Assembly (NCBI GenBank): GCA_035578155.1
Contig: JAPWDM010000003.1
Coordinates: forward strand, 20,858,916 to 20,922,915
DNA from: Brachynemurus nebulosus
Taxonomy: Eukaryota; Arthropoda; Insecta; Neuroptera; Myrmeleontidae
Length of the DNA: 64,000 bases
Direction: 5' to 3'
In this document: one piece after another, positions 36,292 through 48,524 of the stretch
Layout of the letters: each line of letters begins with the position of its first letter
How positions within the stretch are numbered: position 1 is the first letter of the stretch
Notes under the pieces: model-generated
The model's database searches: none
The model's input: only the letters and a program-made list of their open reading frames with translations
What the model was told of the DNA's origin: nothing
Translations under genes and position numbers: made by a program

Positions 36292-37140
36292 TCCTAACTA
36301 ATATTATAAATGCGAAATTGAGTGTTTGTTTGTTTGTTTGTTTGTTTGACTTGCTTTTACACTTCAACGACTTAGCCAGTTAACTCAGTCAACTTGAAAC
36401 TTTGCACAGACATAGCTTGGGAGACGGAGACGGTTATAGGCCATCTTTTAACCCGGGAAAATATTTCATTCACGAGGGAAAATCTACGACAATTATGACA
36501 GTTGACTATTAAAAAGCAGATTATTGATTTCAAACTTTAAATATTGTTAACAGCGGAGTTGAAAAATAACATAGGCGACATTTTACTCTGAGAAAACATC
36601 TCATTCCTGAGGAAAATCATATTTCTGTGGAAAATATATTTTAAATGGAACAAAAAAAGATTCTTAGAGTTTGTTCGAACTCTGTTTGTTAGCAGATAGA
36701 ACGATATACAGCGATAAACATAGGTTTTTACCCCGAGAAAGTATCTGATTCCCGGAGGGAAATGTATTTAAAATGAAACAATGAAATAATCACAACTGAT
36801 TGTTAAAAAAATGGAAGATTGATTTTATACATTGCATATTGTTTACAGCGGGGAAAGAAAGGGACACAGACTACTGTCTACCTCGGGAAGATATCTGAAT
36901 CCTGTGAGAAGTCTTATTCCCGTGGGAAATTATATTTAAAACGATAAAAAGAGGATCAGGCACACACTACGTCGTCAAAAGTATGGGTACACCTTGAGTC
37001 AAGGTGTGTCTATACTTTTGACGCGGTAGTATACTTAATGTTGTGGTACATTGCCGTGTCAAAAGTAGGGGCAGTAGTGTGTGCTAAAACCCGCTTAGTC
37101 CTACTACTGCCACGCGGGCGAAACCGCGACTAAACGCTAG
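36292..37140 (+). mobile_element. Helitron-like element (~849 bp)
   Basis: The 5' end TCCTAACTAATATTATAAAT follows an A, and the 3' end has a hairpin CGCGGGCGAAACCGCG then ACTAAACGCTAG followed by T. This is the A|TC...CTAG|T arrangement with a subterminal hairpin expected of Helitrons, and no target duplication. It carries a TTTG array at 36326-36350 and a nested hairpin at 36970-37025. No Rep/helicase, so non-autonomous. Confidence 0.75.
36961..37084. repeat. Foldback insertion in the Helitron-like element
   Basis: GTCAAAAGTATGGGTACACC...GGTGTGTCTATACTTTTGAC forms a strong hairpin at 36973-37021, and the outer words CACACACTAC and GTAGTGTGTG are also inverted. A third GTGTCAAAAGTA lies at 37057. 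Probably a small MITE. Confidence 0.7.
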
Positions 37141-37206
37141 TATGTAATAAACAAACACTGCTAGGACTTGGATTTGGAAAATTGTTTCATTGTTAGAAAT
37201 CTAAAC

Positions 37207-37293
37207 TGTTCCAAATGGACACAGACAGAGCCGGATTTACCTAAGGGCACTTGGGGGTGCTCAGGGGCTCTCACAGTTGAAATTACACATTCA
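37207..37293. repeat. hAT MITE left end (GCCGGATTTACC)
   Basis: CAGACAGAGCCGGATTTACC and GGGCACTTGGGGGTGCTCAG match the left ends of the GGCGGATTTAC family. The right end was not found; the 3.28-kb TTAA element begins immediately after, probably having inserted into it. Confidence 0.6.
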
Positions 37294-37400
37294 TTAAGGG
37301 GGGCCACTAGTGTGACATTTTTAAAAAATCGAAAATTTTTTTGCATATTTCCATAGTCTAAACCTTTAAAAATAGCATACTAAAATTTCAAGTGCATATC

Positions 37401-37709
37401 TCAAATAGTTTTTGAGTCATTCCATTTGAAATCAACAAACGGGTGTGCCGCATGTTTTTTAATTTTAATAAAAAAAATTGAGGATAATCTTTGTAGTGCC
37501 GGAAACGCTAAACCACCGTCATTTAATTTTTTTATTGTGTAACTTCCGGTCAGTGCCCCTCCTAAGTCAAAAATTGGGTCAATTTCATATTTGTACATAA
37601 TGGACTCTAGCTTTTTATTTAGAATAGGTATAGAAATGACTCTTGCTTTGTTTGATAGAGTAATAAATGTGCATTTCATGTAATATAAAATAAAACTGAA
37701 CTGTAACAA
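37401..37709 (-). CDS. Unknown ~100-codon frame in left arm
   Basis: Begins MLQFSFILYYMKCTFITLS and includes KLESIMYKYEIDPIFDLGGA, LTGSYTIKKLNDGGLAFPAL and KKHAAHPFVDFKWNDS. No family recognised. Its composition is more protein-like (Asp, Gly and Lys mixture) than the AT-noise frames nearby. Because the second copy is an inverted duplicate, its intactness in both arms may reflect recent duplication rather than selection. It may be part of a transposase or a captured gene fragment, or non-coding. Confidence 0.3.
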   Translation of the reverse strand: MLQFSFILYYMKCTFITLSNKARVISIPILNKKLESIMYKYEIDPIFDLGGALTGSYTIKKLNDGGLAFPALQRLSSIFFIKIKKHAAHPFVDFKWNDSKTI

Positions 37710-38325
37710 TTAAGACCAAAATGGCGGCTATCTAAAATTTCCCAATTTTTTCTCATTTTTACGATTTTCAACTGAATCCTGTGTCAACTCTGTTGCACAT
37801 TAAGGATTGATTTTTTTAGGAATATAGTACTAACCCTCCTGACTTTACGACGTAATTATCATTGTCCTAGAATATTATCTTCTACGAAAAAAAAAATTGA
37901 GAAAATTGATAATTTTGAAAAATGCTGAACTTTGACCACCAAAAAACCCATGTGGAGGAAAAAATAAAAATCTGATATTTTCAGAAAATATAGTCTATAT
38001 CTTCGTTAATTATGTCCAATTAGTGCCATTCTGTTATTTTCACTTTCTTAGGAAATATGATTTTTTTGAAAGTACTACTTTTAGGAAAAAAAAAACAAAA
38101 TTTTTTATACTACAACTAAATAAAACAAGCGCTTTAGAATTAATAGTCATTGTGCAAATGTTTCTTCGTAAAAATAATAGTTATGTTAGCATACCAAAAG
38201 CTTGTTTACACTTTGTTTAGTGTTTACACTTAGTTGCAAAGTCTAAAATCTTGTTAAGTTTGAAGCCCTGCCATGTATATTTACAAAATTTAGATTAAAT
38301 AAAATGAAAATTATTAAACTACATT
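37411..38325 (-). repeat. Left inverted arm of the TTAA foldback element
   Basis: About 915 bp and nearly identical to the reverse complement of 38876-39810; only scattered substitutions and homopolymer length changes were seen. It carries the minus-strand frame 37401-37709. Confidence 0.92.
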
Positions 38326-38875
38326 CATATTTTACTGTTTACGTTGTGTCACGAGAGTGTTGTTGTTTAGGTTTTGTTTATCAACTTACGCATATTCTGC
38401 ATTTTCTATATAATAATTTACTGCAATGTGCAGTAGCAAAAATCACGTAACCCAACAAAAAAAGTAAAAAAATTCGGGGAGGTAGGTCTATCCACATTGT
38501 CAACTTCCCATTGGGTGCCCTTAAGGACTAGAGATTATTTTAGATATCACTGCACATCGAACGAAAAAATCCGAGACGGAAAATATTTCACAAAAGTTTT
38601 TTAATTTCTTTTTTTACACGGCCAATCCGAACTTTTTGCAGAACTTATCTGGTCTTAATTTTTTAATTACGCATCTAATAAAATTGGTTCGCATCGGTAT
38701 CATCATTTGTTCTCCAGGCGAAAAAGCTCAGTAACAAACGAACGAACGAACGCACACACAGATATCTCGATAAAACAAATTCTAGTGACCTTGAGACGTA
38801 GAAATTTTAAACGTCAAAATTAGCTATTCTCAAAATCGGATCCATTACAATAACATCCAGTGGGAAGTTAATAAA
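38326..38875. repeat. Spacer of the TTAA foldback element, with a nested inverted pair
   Basis: Contains GTCAACTTCCCATTGGG at 38499 and CCAGTGGGAAGTTAA at 38857, an inverted pair that may delimit another insertion of about 370 bp. It includes an AACG-repeat tract (ACAAACGAACGAACGAACGC) followed by CACACACAGATATCTCGATA, a motif common in insect transposon debris. Confidence 0.6.
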
Positions 38876-39810
38876 AATGTAGTTTAATAATTTTCATTTT
38901 ATTTAATCTAAATTTTGTAAATATACATGGCAGGGCTTCAAACTTAACAAGATTTTACTTCTTTACACTTTGCAACAAAGTGTAAACACTAAACAAAGTG
39001 TAAACAAGCTTTTGGTATGCTAACATAACTATTATTTTTACGAAGAAACATTTACATAATGACTATTAATTCTAAAGCGCTTGTTTTATTTAGTTGTAGT
39101 ATAAAAAATTTTGTTTTGATTTTCCTAAAAGTAGTACTTTCAAAAAAATCATATTTCCTAAGAAAGTGAAAATAACAGAATGGCACTAATTGGACATAAT
39201 TAACGAAGATATAGACTATATTTTCTGAAAATATCAGATTTTTATTTTTTCCTCCACATGGGTTTTTTGGTGGTCAAAGTTCAGCATTTTTCAAAATTAT
39301 CAATTTTCTCAATTTTTTTTTTCGTAGAAGATAATATTCTAGGACAATGATAATTACGTCGTAAAGTCAGGAGGGTTAGTACTTTATTCCTAAAAAAAAA
39401 TCAATCCTTAATGTGCAACAGAGTTGACACAAGATTCAGTTGAAAATCGTAAAAATGAGAAAAAATTGGGAAATTTTAGATAGCCGCCATTTTGGTCTTA
39501 ATTGTTACAGTTCAGTTTTATTTTATATTACATGAAATGCACATTTATTACTCTATCAAACAAAGCAAGAGTCATTTCTATACCTATTCTAAATAAAAAG
39601 CTAGAGTCCATTATGTACAAGTATGAAATTGACCCAATTTTTGACTTCGGAGGGGCACTGACCGGAAGTTACACAATAAAAAAATTAAATGACGGTGGTT
39701 TAGCGTTTCCGGCACTACAAAGATTATCTTCAATTTTTTTTATTAAAATTAAAAAACATGCGGCACACCCGTTTGTTGATTTCAAATGGAATGACTCTTT
39801 TGAGTTACAG
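38876..39810 (+). repeat. Right inverted arm of the TTAA foldback element
   Basis: Mirror of 37411-38325. Its + frame (39502-39870) encodes the same roughly 100 residues as the left arm's minus frame, with one noticed difference (Leu to Phe), and then runs past the arm into unique sequence. Confidence 0.92.
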
Positions 39811-39870
39811 CCATCTGAAAAGCGGATTCTGATTTTCATTGTTAACTTTGAGGTATTGAGAAGTGTATGA
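39502..39870 (+). CDS. Unknown 122-codon frame in right arm (duplicate of 37401-37709)
   Basis: Same protein as the minus-strand frame in the left arm with one noticed substitution, then a different C-terminus (FELQPSEKRILIFIVNFEVL) because the arm ends near 39810. No signal peptide or membrane segment and no recognised domain. Its function, or whether it is expressed, is unknown. Confidence 0.3.
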   Translation: MLQFSFILYYMKCTFITLSNKARVISIPILNKKLESIMYKYEIDPIFDFGGALTGSYTIKKLNDGGLAFPALQRLSSIFFIKIKKHAAHPFVDFKWNDSFELQPSEKRILIFIVNFEVLRSV

Positions 39871-40581
39871 AAGTTGATAGTTCGGGAGTTTCTAGATGTG
39901 ACTGCCAGTCACTTATTGTGGAGCAGCTAGCCCTGGGTACAATTAAACGACTTATGTAGTTTTACTATGACCGTTATATAGTGAGTACATCGTAAATAAT
40001 TTTAGTAAAAATTCTTAGTGATTAAAACTAAAAGGTAAGGTAAAGAAAAACTACATTTTTCAAATTTGCTACAGTTGTAACTCGAAGACAAATCATCCGA
40101 TCGATTTGATTCTTATTTCAAGTACTTTTATATATGTTTCTCCGTACCATGAACTTCTAGTTTTCCGATCGAATAAAAAATGTAATTTTGGCAGGCCAAA
40201 AATCATCAAATTTTCACACAAAATTTGAACTTTTTTTTAAAAAACTCCGCCATTTTGTTAAATTGCAATTTTTTTTTCGATTGAGGTTCACGGTACGAGC
40301 AATACCTTCTAGTTTAATAAGTTTTTTTTTTATATATACAGCACTGTGAAGGTCGCTATCACTGCAGCAGTTGAGGGACTCTTTTTTTCGGAGCCTTGGG
40401 AGATTGCTAATAACTCGCTGAATTTTCAATTTTTCGGTCCAAAAATGTTATTATGTATTTACTATATATCCATAAATATATCCTTAAAATGTTAAAACAT
40501 TCCATGCAGTAGTTTTTCTTTAAAAAAAAATTCCCAAAAATTCCCTTTTATTCAGCCGGTCGCACTAGTGGTCCCCCTTAA

Positions 40582-43574
40582 AGAAATTTAAAAAAAAATA
40601 ACACCCAAACAACTGAACGCATTGAGATTATAACTGATATCATGAACAAGCGAAATTATCAGGCATTCTGTTTTGTTTTTCACATACAACAGTAAATTTT
40701 TTTGTAAATTAATTGACGAGCATAATGATAATAAATTTTCTCATGAGAGTTTCTACGATTGAGAACACGCAAATGATCTGAAATACAGATTGTTATAAGT
40801 GAGTAAACTAGATAAACAGCTAATATTTGTTGTTGTCTCTATGTGTATCTATTGAGCTATAAAACATATACATGATTCAATGTTTTTTCTGTTCAGTGGA
40901 GAAGATTCTCTTACTTGTTACAATCAAGCGGTATTTTTCTAAAATTCTTTTGTAATTGTAATTACAAATATTTTTAATTTATTTGTCCGATAAATATCCA
41001 CCTCTGAATTTTTGATTTCTGAGATATATCACTTGACTTAATTCAGTTTAACGTGGAAAACGATCAATTAATTAAAAATCTGGAAAACAACGTCAAAATT
41101 ATCCCCGAAACTTTTAACTTTGAATTTCTGTCATCAAAATATCAAAATTTGATTTGAAAATGTGATTTATTATTATCCTATTTGTGTTCCAATATTATTT
41201 CCTTCTGTTTTGACAACAGCCAAAGAAAACAAGGTAGCTGAACAAACAGGATATTGATTTGAAAGATATTTATAATATTTAAGAAAAATCACTAAAATAT
41301 TTAAGAAAAATCACTTACTTTCCAGCTGTTCCTGACATTTGATGGAAACATATCTAATAAATTTGTGCGGATATTTTAGCTAATGCAAAAAAAATATTAC
41401 ATATATCATTTGTCTCTTTAATGGCGAATCATTAAAGTTTTTCTGAAGATGAAATGAAATAACTTCTTAGCAAACAAACAGATATGATGACATACATACA
41501 TACATACATACATACATACATACATACATACATACATACTTGTATACAATATACATATATAATTACTTCTGTAATAAAAAAGAAATAAGTACTTGTTCTA
41601 CTCTGAAACTCTACTACTCGTTTCAATAAGTAGGTAGGTACCTTGTGTTTAATGACACCTTACCTAGTTAAGTTCTCTTGATGAGACTTGAAAACTTTTT
41701 TTTCTTAATACTTACCACAGAGGAACAAAGAAAAAGATTATTATAATTTTTGGTGCTTATTTCAGTTCTTTGTATATGGATGAGTTATTGAAGACTATAT
41801 TTTACACATTTACATCTCTAATTTTACTTTTATTATTTCAAAATTTGTAAAACAAGGAACAATTATTATTTAAGACGTATTTTCGCAAACCTTTTATATG
41901 GTGTATATTTTTCCAATGATAAAACTTTTTTAATGGGAATATTTTCATATTATTTTGTATTCAGTAAAGGTAAGCAAATTATACAATAAGAAAAGTTCAA
42001 CACCGCAATTGCGGAAATTAACAATAATGTATTAAAATTGATAAAAGGAAAACTTAAAAATAAAATTTTCTACTCCTATTGAAGAGCACACTAATTACAT
42101 ATCCGTTAATTGTTGCGAAAGTTAGGCGTTATTCAAAGATGTGGAGGAATGGTCAGAACTCAATACTTTTCGACCAATGAAATCACCGTATTAACCATTA
42201 TTCAATGGGCTAGCATTTGTTTTGTGTATAATATATGTATCAAGTTATAATTTAATATATATTGCGTAGTACTTAACAATTTCTCATGATTTTTTTTTTT
42301 TTTTTAATTTGTAGAAGATCACCCATTGATTTTCTTCCACCGTTTATTAGTACTCGAGCAATACTATCAATACAAATTTAAAACGCTCGGTCTCATCGAT
42401 TTATGAACTTTGGCGACTGAAATTTTAGATTATAAAATTCGTTCAGGTACTTATAAACAATCAGGTTTACGTGAACTAATTTAGGTATATTACAAACTTA
42501 TTGAATGCACTACTGATTAATATTATTTTTACTTTTCTGTTGCAATTGATTCGAAGGTAAACAAGAAATATAATTTTTGTGGATTTACATAGAAATCACT
42601 TTGCTCGTTTGTACCCTACAGAAACAAATACATATCGCAAAACATATAGCTCAGTACATAAAAATATAACAATCATCAAATTCTAAAACTATATATGCAT
42701 TCTCGGGTGTCTCACTTTATTAGAGAATTACCCAAAAGGTAATCATATTGTACCTACACATGTCAGAAATTACTTTCGCGCAATAAATGTCATAAATTCA
42801 TTTTTTAAATAAAATTAAAAAATATCCCCAACTTAATTATATGTCTTTAATTTCAATTAAAAGTTTTATCACACTAAGAAAACACAATTTATATTCGACT
42901 AGAAGTAATTTCAGTAAGAATGAGTGATAATGCAAACTCCAGAGTATAAAAAGCCTGACTTGGAAAAAACACACACAACCAGAAATGATCAAAAACCATT
43001 TAAGCCAGACGTAACAATCAAAACGATTAGATAGCTAAACATTTCTTGGATTGATTCAAATCCCATAACCGCATAACCAAATACATTGTTGAGGAATATC
43101 GCCATAATTCATTTAATAAAAACTCTTCAGTTGTTTTTCTGCGAACACCATATATGTAACATCAGATATGAATAAGTTTATTTTCTATGAAATTTTTTTC
43201 ACACTTTATTTAAATGAATGACTGAGATAGAGATGTCGAACCCCCTTCCTTCAGGCACTGCTGATGGAGTCGACGGTACCTGAAAACACTGCGATAATAT
43301 ATAACTAAATGCTGTGTAAATTAAACTGACGGAACGCATGTAGAATATGGAATGATAAAATGAAATACGTCGACAAGCATTTGTAATACGAAGCTCTGAA
43401 GTTTGGTGTATAAAATACTAAGTTATAATCAACTTTAATATTAACTGTAGACACATTGATATATCTTGACACGAATATGTGTGCCCTTGAAAGTTATAAT
43501 AATGGGGTTTAACGTCCGTTTTTCAGACCACAGTCTATAACAGACGCCACACACATCATTACTTTACACAACTT
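40582..43574. other. Long AT-rich stretch, no gene recognised
   Basis: Only a (CATA)n tract (41491-41539) and homopolymer runs stand out. Frames such as 41432-41626 read the microsatellite. No terminal repeats, splice patterns or conserved protein segments were noticed. Confidence 0.55.
41491..41539. repeat. (CATA)n microsatellite, 49 bp
   Basis: Twelve CATA units, giving the Met-Tyr-Val-Cys repeat peptide on the minus strand. Confidence 0.97.
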
Positions 43575-43576
43575 TA

Positions 43577-43769
43577 CACCGGTATATCCTTAAGTGTACG
43601 ACAATACATAAACGTCGTTCGCTTAGAGAAATCATATATAGGGCGTTTCTCTACACAATTTATTTTTACATAAAAATTAAAATATAATTGTGTAGAGAAA
43701 CACCCTATAAATGATTTCTCTAAGCGAACGACGTTTAAGTATTGTCGTACGCTTAACGAAATACCGGTG
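43577..43769. mobile_element. TA-flanked hairpin MITE (193 bp)
   Basis: Almost the whole length folds back: CACCGGTATATCCTTAAGTG...GACAATACATAAACGTCGTT CGCTTAGAGAAATCAT against ATGATTTCTCTAAGCG...CTTAACGAAATACCGGTG, with a short AT loop. TA at 43575-43576 and 43770-43771. Arms are about 90 bp. Confidence 0.92.
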
Positions 43770-43799
43770 TATTTATTTCATAACAAATGTGTGGAGGAC

Positions 43800-43965
43800 A
43801 AGGGAAGTGGTGTGAGGGCTAGGATTTGATCTGCAGCCGCCTTCTTAAAGAACTATGCCGATGTTTATATGGAATTATGAAGAAAAACTACAGAAAACTT
43901 CACGAGCATAGCCGATAATGAGATTCGAACCCTCAACCTACCAGTCGGCTGGTTACCTCTGAAAG
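43800..43965 (-). repeat. tRNA-related SINE fragment
   Basis: Minus strand reads GGTAACCAGCCGACTGGTAG then GGTTGAGGGTTCGAATCTCA, a pol III B box (GGTTCGAATCT) with a weak A-box-like region, followed by about 120 bp of unrelated body containing GCGGCTGCAGATCAAATCCT. It is a different family from the SINE-like repeat at 34.7 and 59.5 kb. Confidence 0.55.
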
Positions 43966-44730
43966 TTAAATATGATTAGCACCTTTATTTACCTCGTGCA
44001 AAAGCGTGATGTCCCTTTCTGGAGTGAAAGTGTAAAGGAAATTTTTAGTTCAGGTTTCTAAAGTAAAATATTAAATTTGTTTTATTATTTACAAGCATGG
44101 AATACTATAAAGTAACGCACAAATCAGTTATTAATACATCTGACTCTCATTGATAGTTTTCTTTCCCGGTTTTTTTCACATAAATATATTTTTTTCGTTC
44201 ATTTCCCATCTACGCAACTTACAGGCAAAACTACTCTCGGTAATGTACACATCATAATATATTGATGCGTATATTATGGCACGCATCTGACATATAAAAA
44301 CCTTACTTTCAAGGTCAATTTTAATTTGATATCATTTACAAATAGAGCAGTCACGAATTATGAATACATTATCAAGGGGGTATTGTTCGAATTGGGAATT
44401 GATAAATTCGTTCTAATTTGAAAATTTCACTCAATATAACTGATAAAACACGTTTAAGAAAACATGTCATTTAAAACCGGTGCTTTTGAGAACTCGTCGG
44501 TAATTCGCAGCCAGGAATTTAATATTAAATATGCCTGACGCTCCTACCACAATGATATATTCTATTACAAAAGGTCAACATCCGCTTTTAGTCCAGTAGC
44601 ACTAATTTTAAGCCGTATCTCACTAAACATTAATTTTAGAGCAGACATAAAATTTTTTTAAAAAGAAATCTTATAGGGATTACCGAGGAGAACATTTGTA
44701 CAAAATGTTAACTCCCGGAAATGTTTATAT
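43966..44730. other. No gene recognised
   Basis: AT-rich with no open frame of note. Confidence 0.5.
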
Positions 44731-44872
44731 TGTTTAAACAATATTAAAAATTCATGAATAGCGTTTTTTGACCCTTCACCGCTTACGTAGCGAAAACGGA
44801 GATAGATACATTAAAAACTGTTAAGACCATTTTTGTAGAGAATCGAATTCTCTACAAAAAAATCTGCCGGAA
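44731..44872 (-). repeat. Dispersed repeat, copy B (inverted relative to 780-932)
   Basis: Reverse complement of the repeat at 780-932, sharing the palindromic core GTAGAGAATCGAATTCTCTA (one base off copy A), the CGCTTACGTAGCGAAAACGG block and GCGTTTTTTGACCC. The copies differ by scattered substitutions and small indels. Confidence 0.8.
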
Positions 44873-45289
44873 CTGCATTAATAATAGTGCACTAGTTACT
44901 ATAAACATCAATCTTATGTTGTGTCAACATATAGTGTCAGTTAATAAATTTTTTAGTCAAACTCTTTTAGTTATCATAGCTAATTTTTTTACGTGAACTA
45001 CAAAAAGTTTGTTAAAGCAACTATTTCAAGCTAACTAAACTTTTTTTAGTAACAACAACTGTACAGTTTTTTACAGTGATGGGTGTTTACGTGTAAACAG
45101 TCGGTGTTGACGTTTACATTGTAAAGAGATGTAAACAAAGTAAACGACTGTAAACGAAGGTAAACACGTAAAGAGTCATAAATTACACGTATTTTGTCAA
45201 TATTATTACTTAAAAATAAAAGTAAAGTGTCAAAAATTTAAAACTTTAAAAAATAACGTAAAAATACCCCTGTCGCAGCATCTGCATAA

Positions 45290-45606
45290 CATAGCGAATT
45301 TCCAAATCTTGGGCACTGGCGGATCTCATCTAAGACCTGTACCTATTTAAAATAGTTTAGCTTTCTAAGAGTAAAAGAATTTTTAAAATCGGTTGGGTAA
45401 TTAGTTTTGGTATTTTTGGAGACCCAAGAACCCGAACGAATTTTGTGCAGCATAGTTGTATCCATCTAAAATAATTTAGTTCTCTAGCAGTGAGAAATTT
45501 TTTAGCATCGGCTCGATAGCTTATTACTGGCGTTTTCGGATCTGCAAGATCCCGGTGGACCTCATTAAAAAATCAGCTCGACCGTATATTCTAGGCGGAC
45601 TTTATG

Positions 45607-45683
<77 letters not shown>

Positions 45684-45686
45684 TAT

Positions 45687-45746
<60 letters not shown>

Positions 45747-47165
45747 AACCCGTTGTGTAGCATTCTACGCCGCATTTGCATCCCCAGGACAGTTGTGGAT
45801 CTCAGATAACACAACCTGTACCTATCTAAAATAGTTTACCTTGGTAATAGTAAAAAGGTTTCAAAATCGGTCAGTTATTTTATTTTTGACACTTTTAGGT
45901 CCTACTGACACTTCAGACCTTACATAACGTAATCTATATGTATCTAAAATAGCTTAGCTCCCCAACAGTGAAAAAATTTTCAAAATCGGTCGGCTAGTTT
46001 ATTTTTGACGCTTTTGGATCCGATGGACCCTGGCAGACTTTACATAACGTAATCTATATTTATCTAAAATAGTTTAGCTCTGTAAGAGTGAAAAAATTTT
46101 CAAAATCGGTCGGTTAGTTTATTTTTACCTCTTTTGGGTCCCATGGACCCTGACGGACCCTAAATAACGTAATGTATGTCTATCTAAAATAGTTAGTTCC
46201 CCAACAGTGAAAAAATTTTCAAAATCGGTCGGTTAGTTTATTTTTGACACTTTTGGACCCATGGACCCTGGCAGACCTTACATAACGTAATCTATATTTA
46301 TCTAAAATAGTTTAGCTCTGTAACAGTGAAAAATTTTTCAAAATCGGTCGGTTAGTTTATTTTTGACACTTTTGGATCCCATGGACCCTGGCAGACCTTA
46401 CATAACGTAATCTATATTTATCTAAAATAGTTTAGCTCTGTAACAGTGAAAAAATTTTCAAAATCGATCAGTTAGTTTATTTTTGACACTTTTGGGTTCT
46501 ATGGACCTTGGTGGACCTTACATAACGTAATTTATATTTATTTAAAATAGTTTAGCTCTGTAACAGTGAAAAAATTTTCAAAATCGGTCAGTTAGTTTAT
46601 TTTTGACACTTTTGGGTCCTATGGACCCAGGCGGACCTTACATAACGTAATCGATATTTATCTAAAATAGTTTAGCTCTGTAACAGTGAAAAAATTTTCA
46701 AAATCGGTCAGTTAGTTTATTTTTGACACTTTTGGGTCCTGTGGACCCTGGCGGACCTTACATAATGTATTCTAAATCTATCTAAAATAGTTTAGCTCTG
46801 TAACAGTGAAGAAATTTTTAAAATTGGTCGTTTAGTTTATTTTTTACAATTATGGGATCAGTAAATCCTGGCGAAACTCATACAAGTCTAGTACTCTAAC
46901 AGTAAGAAAAGGGTTCTAAGGATCTCATATAACTTATGGCAGTCCGTAAGCTTCTTGCGGACATCATTTAATTAATTAATTCAAATACTTTAACTTACTA
47001 ACTGTGAAAAAATTTTTAAAATCGATTGGTTAATTAATTTCTGGCCTTTTTAGGTCCCGAAAACCTTGACCTCACATAAAATACCTTAAATCCATTTGAA
47101 ATGGTTTAATTTTTTAACATTATTAATTATTAGTGGAAAAATTTTCAAAATCGATTCAAAATATT
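45290..47165 (+). repeat. 120-bp minisatellite array
   Basis: The unit contains TCTAAAATAGTTTAGCTCTG, TAACAGTGAAAAAATTTTCA, AAATCGGTCGGTTAGTTTAT and CATAACGTAATCTATATTTA. Roughly 13 units are recognisable; five in a row from 46261 to 46860 have an exact 120-bp period and differ by few bases, while units before 45600 and after 46860 are increasingly diverged. An (AT)n block interrupts it at 45609-45742. Confidence 0.95.
45609..45742. repeat. (AT)n microsatellite, ~134 bp
   Basis: AT dinucleotides with one AGATATAGATAT interruption near 45681, inside the minisatellite array. Confidence 0.98.
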
Positions 47166-47805
47166 TTTCCGTACATACATATGTACATTGTACATATTTT
47201 CTTTTGTTTCATATTTAATAATATTTATATCATAACATAATCTTCAATTTCTTGTTTACTTAAAAATTCAATAAAAAAAAAAAAAATTCTTCATTACATT
47301 AGCTTAGAAAATCTGTTTAATTTACATTTTTTAACATGGGATAGAACCATGCTAATTATAATGCAATAAATGAGAAACAAAACTCTATACATGTATGTGT
47401 GTTATATCACATATATGTGAATAGTTTTCACTTGTTCTCACAAAATTCTTTAATAAAAAAGTGAAATATTTTTATACTTAATAAAGAACTGAGATATAAA
47501 TATAAATTACTTATTAGACTAACAAAGAAAGAATAAAAGTGAAAATTTACATTTTCTCGAAAAATACTTAAAATAGAAAGAAAATTATAAGAATATTTTC
47601 TTCATAATTTTTTTTTTCCTTTTCAACGATGTAAAAATTGAACTGCCTTATGATAGGATCGAATGATAAAAAATGGCCAGAAAACCTACTTCTGGGCATC
47701 CGACGTGTCTGGCTAACGAACTTAGCCAAGCCAATTCAGAATCCAGTCCGCACACAAAATTTCATAAGCGTTAGACGTTTCGTTCGAGAGTTATCGTGGG
47801 AACAC

Positions 47806-47923
<118 letters not shown>

Positions 47924-48454
47924 TTTAGTGAATATCATTTTCGTATTCTAGGGACCTCAAAACAGATTTCTGCCATAGTCCCGGACTCAGATTGCGTCAT
48001 GACACCTACTGTAATAGCTGAATTTCGAGTTTTCGAAATTCGCTAAAATGGCTGTTCCTAAAAGAAATAGTGAAAAAAGAAGAAAACATAGTGCTCTGTG
48101 TTTAATTTGTAAAAAAAACTTTGTCCAATGGGGCCACCCAAAGATTATAAGTGCATTGATTAGAAAAAAACCTGAAATTATTAAAGTTTTCATTTTTCAG
48201 TTCAAAATAAATATGAAATTATAAAACAAACATTTTTTGTATTTTGCTTATTGATGTGATTCTTTTATTATTTTATTACAATTTACAATCTAATTTTTAA
48301 CCTTTTTACGTTGTATACGCTGTTTACATATTTACTTCCAAAAAATATGTTGTAAACAGAAGTCGTGTTTACGTGTAAACGGTGCTTGTAAACAGTTTAC
48401 GCACCCATCACTGGTTTTTTCGGTGTAAAAATATATGGTAATAGGTACGCATCA

Positions 48455-48455
<1 letters not shown>

Positions 48456-48521
<66 letters not shown>
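48456..48521. repeat. (AT)n microsatellite, ~66 bp
   Basis: Pure TA dinucleotides lying between the hAT-like element and the Helitron-like element. Confidence 0.98.

Positions 48522-48524
<3 letters not shown>

Larger units (their letters stand above)
37298..40577. mobile_element. 3.28-kb TTAA-flanked foldback transposon, Kolobok/piggyBac-like
   Basis: Left end GGGGGGCCACTAGTGTGAC and right end CGCACTAGTGGTCCCCC are inverted, each with TTAA outside (37294-37297 and 40578-40581). Inside are two inverted arms of more than 0.9 kb (37411-38325 and 38876-39810) that are almost identical, around a 550-bp spacer. TTAA-GGGG ends resemble those of 4751-5874. No complete transposase is present; each arm keeps a frame of about 100 codons. 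Outside the right arm, 39870-40560 has no frame of note. Confidence 0.9.

Noticed and set aside
45290..47165. CRISPR-like array
   Set aside because: The 120-bp units are contiguous tandem repeats without unique spacers, in eukaryotic DNA inside a transposon.
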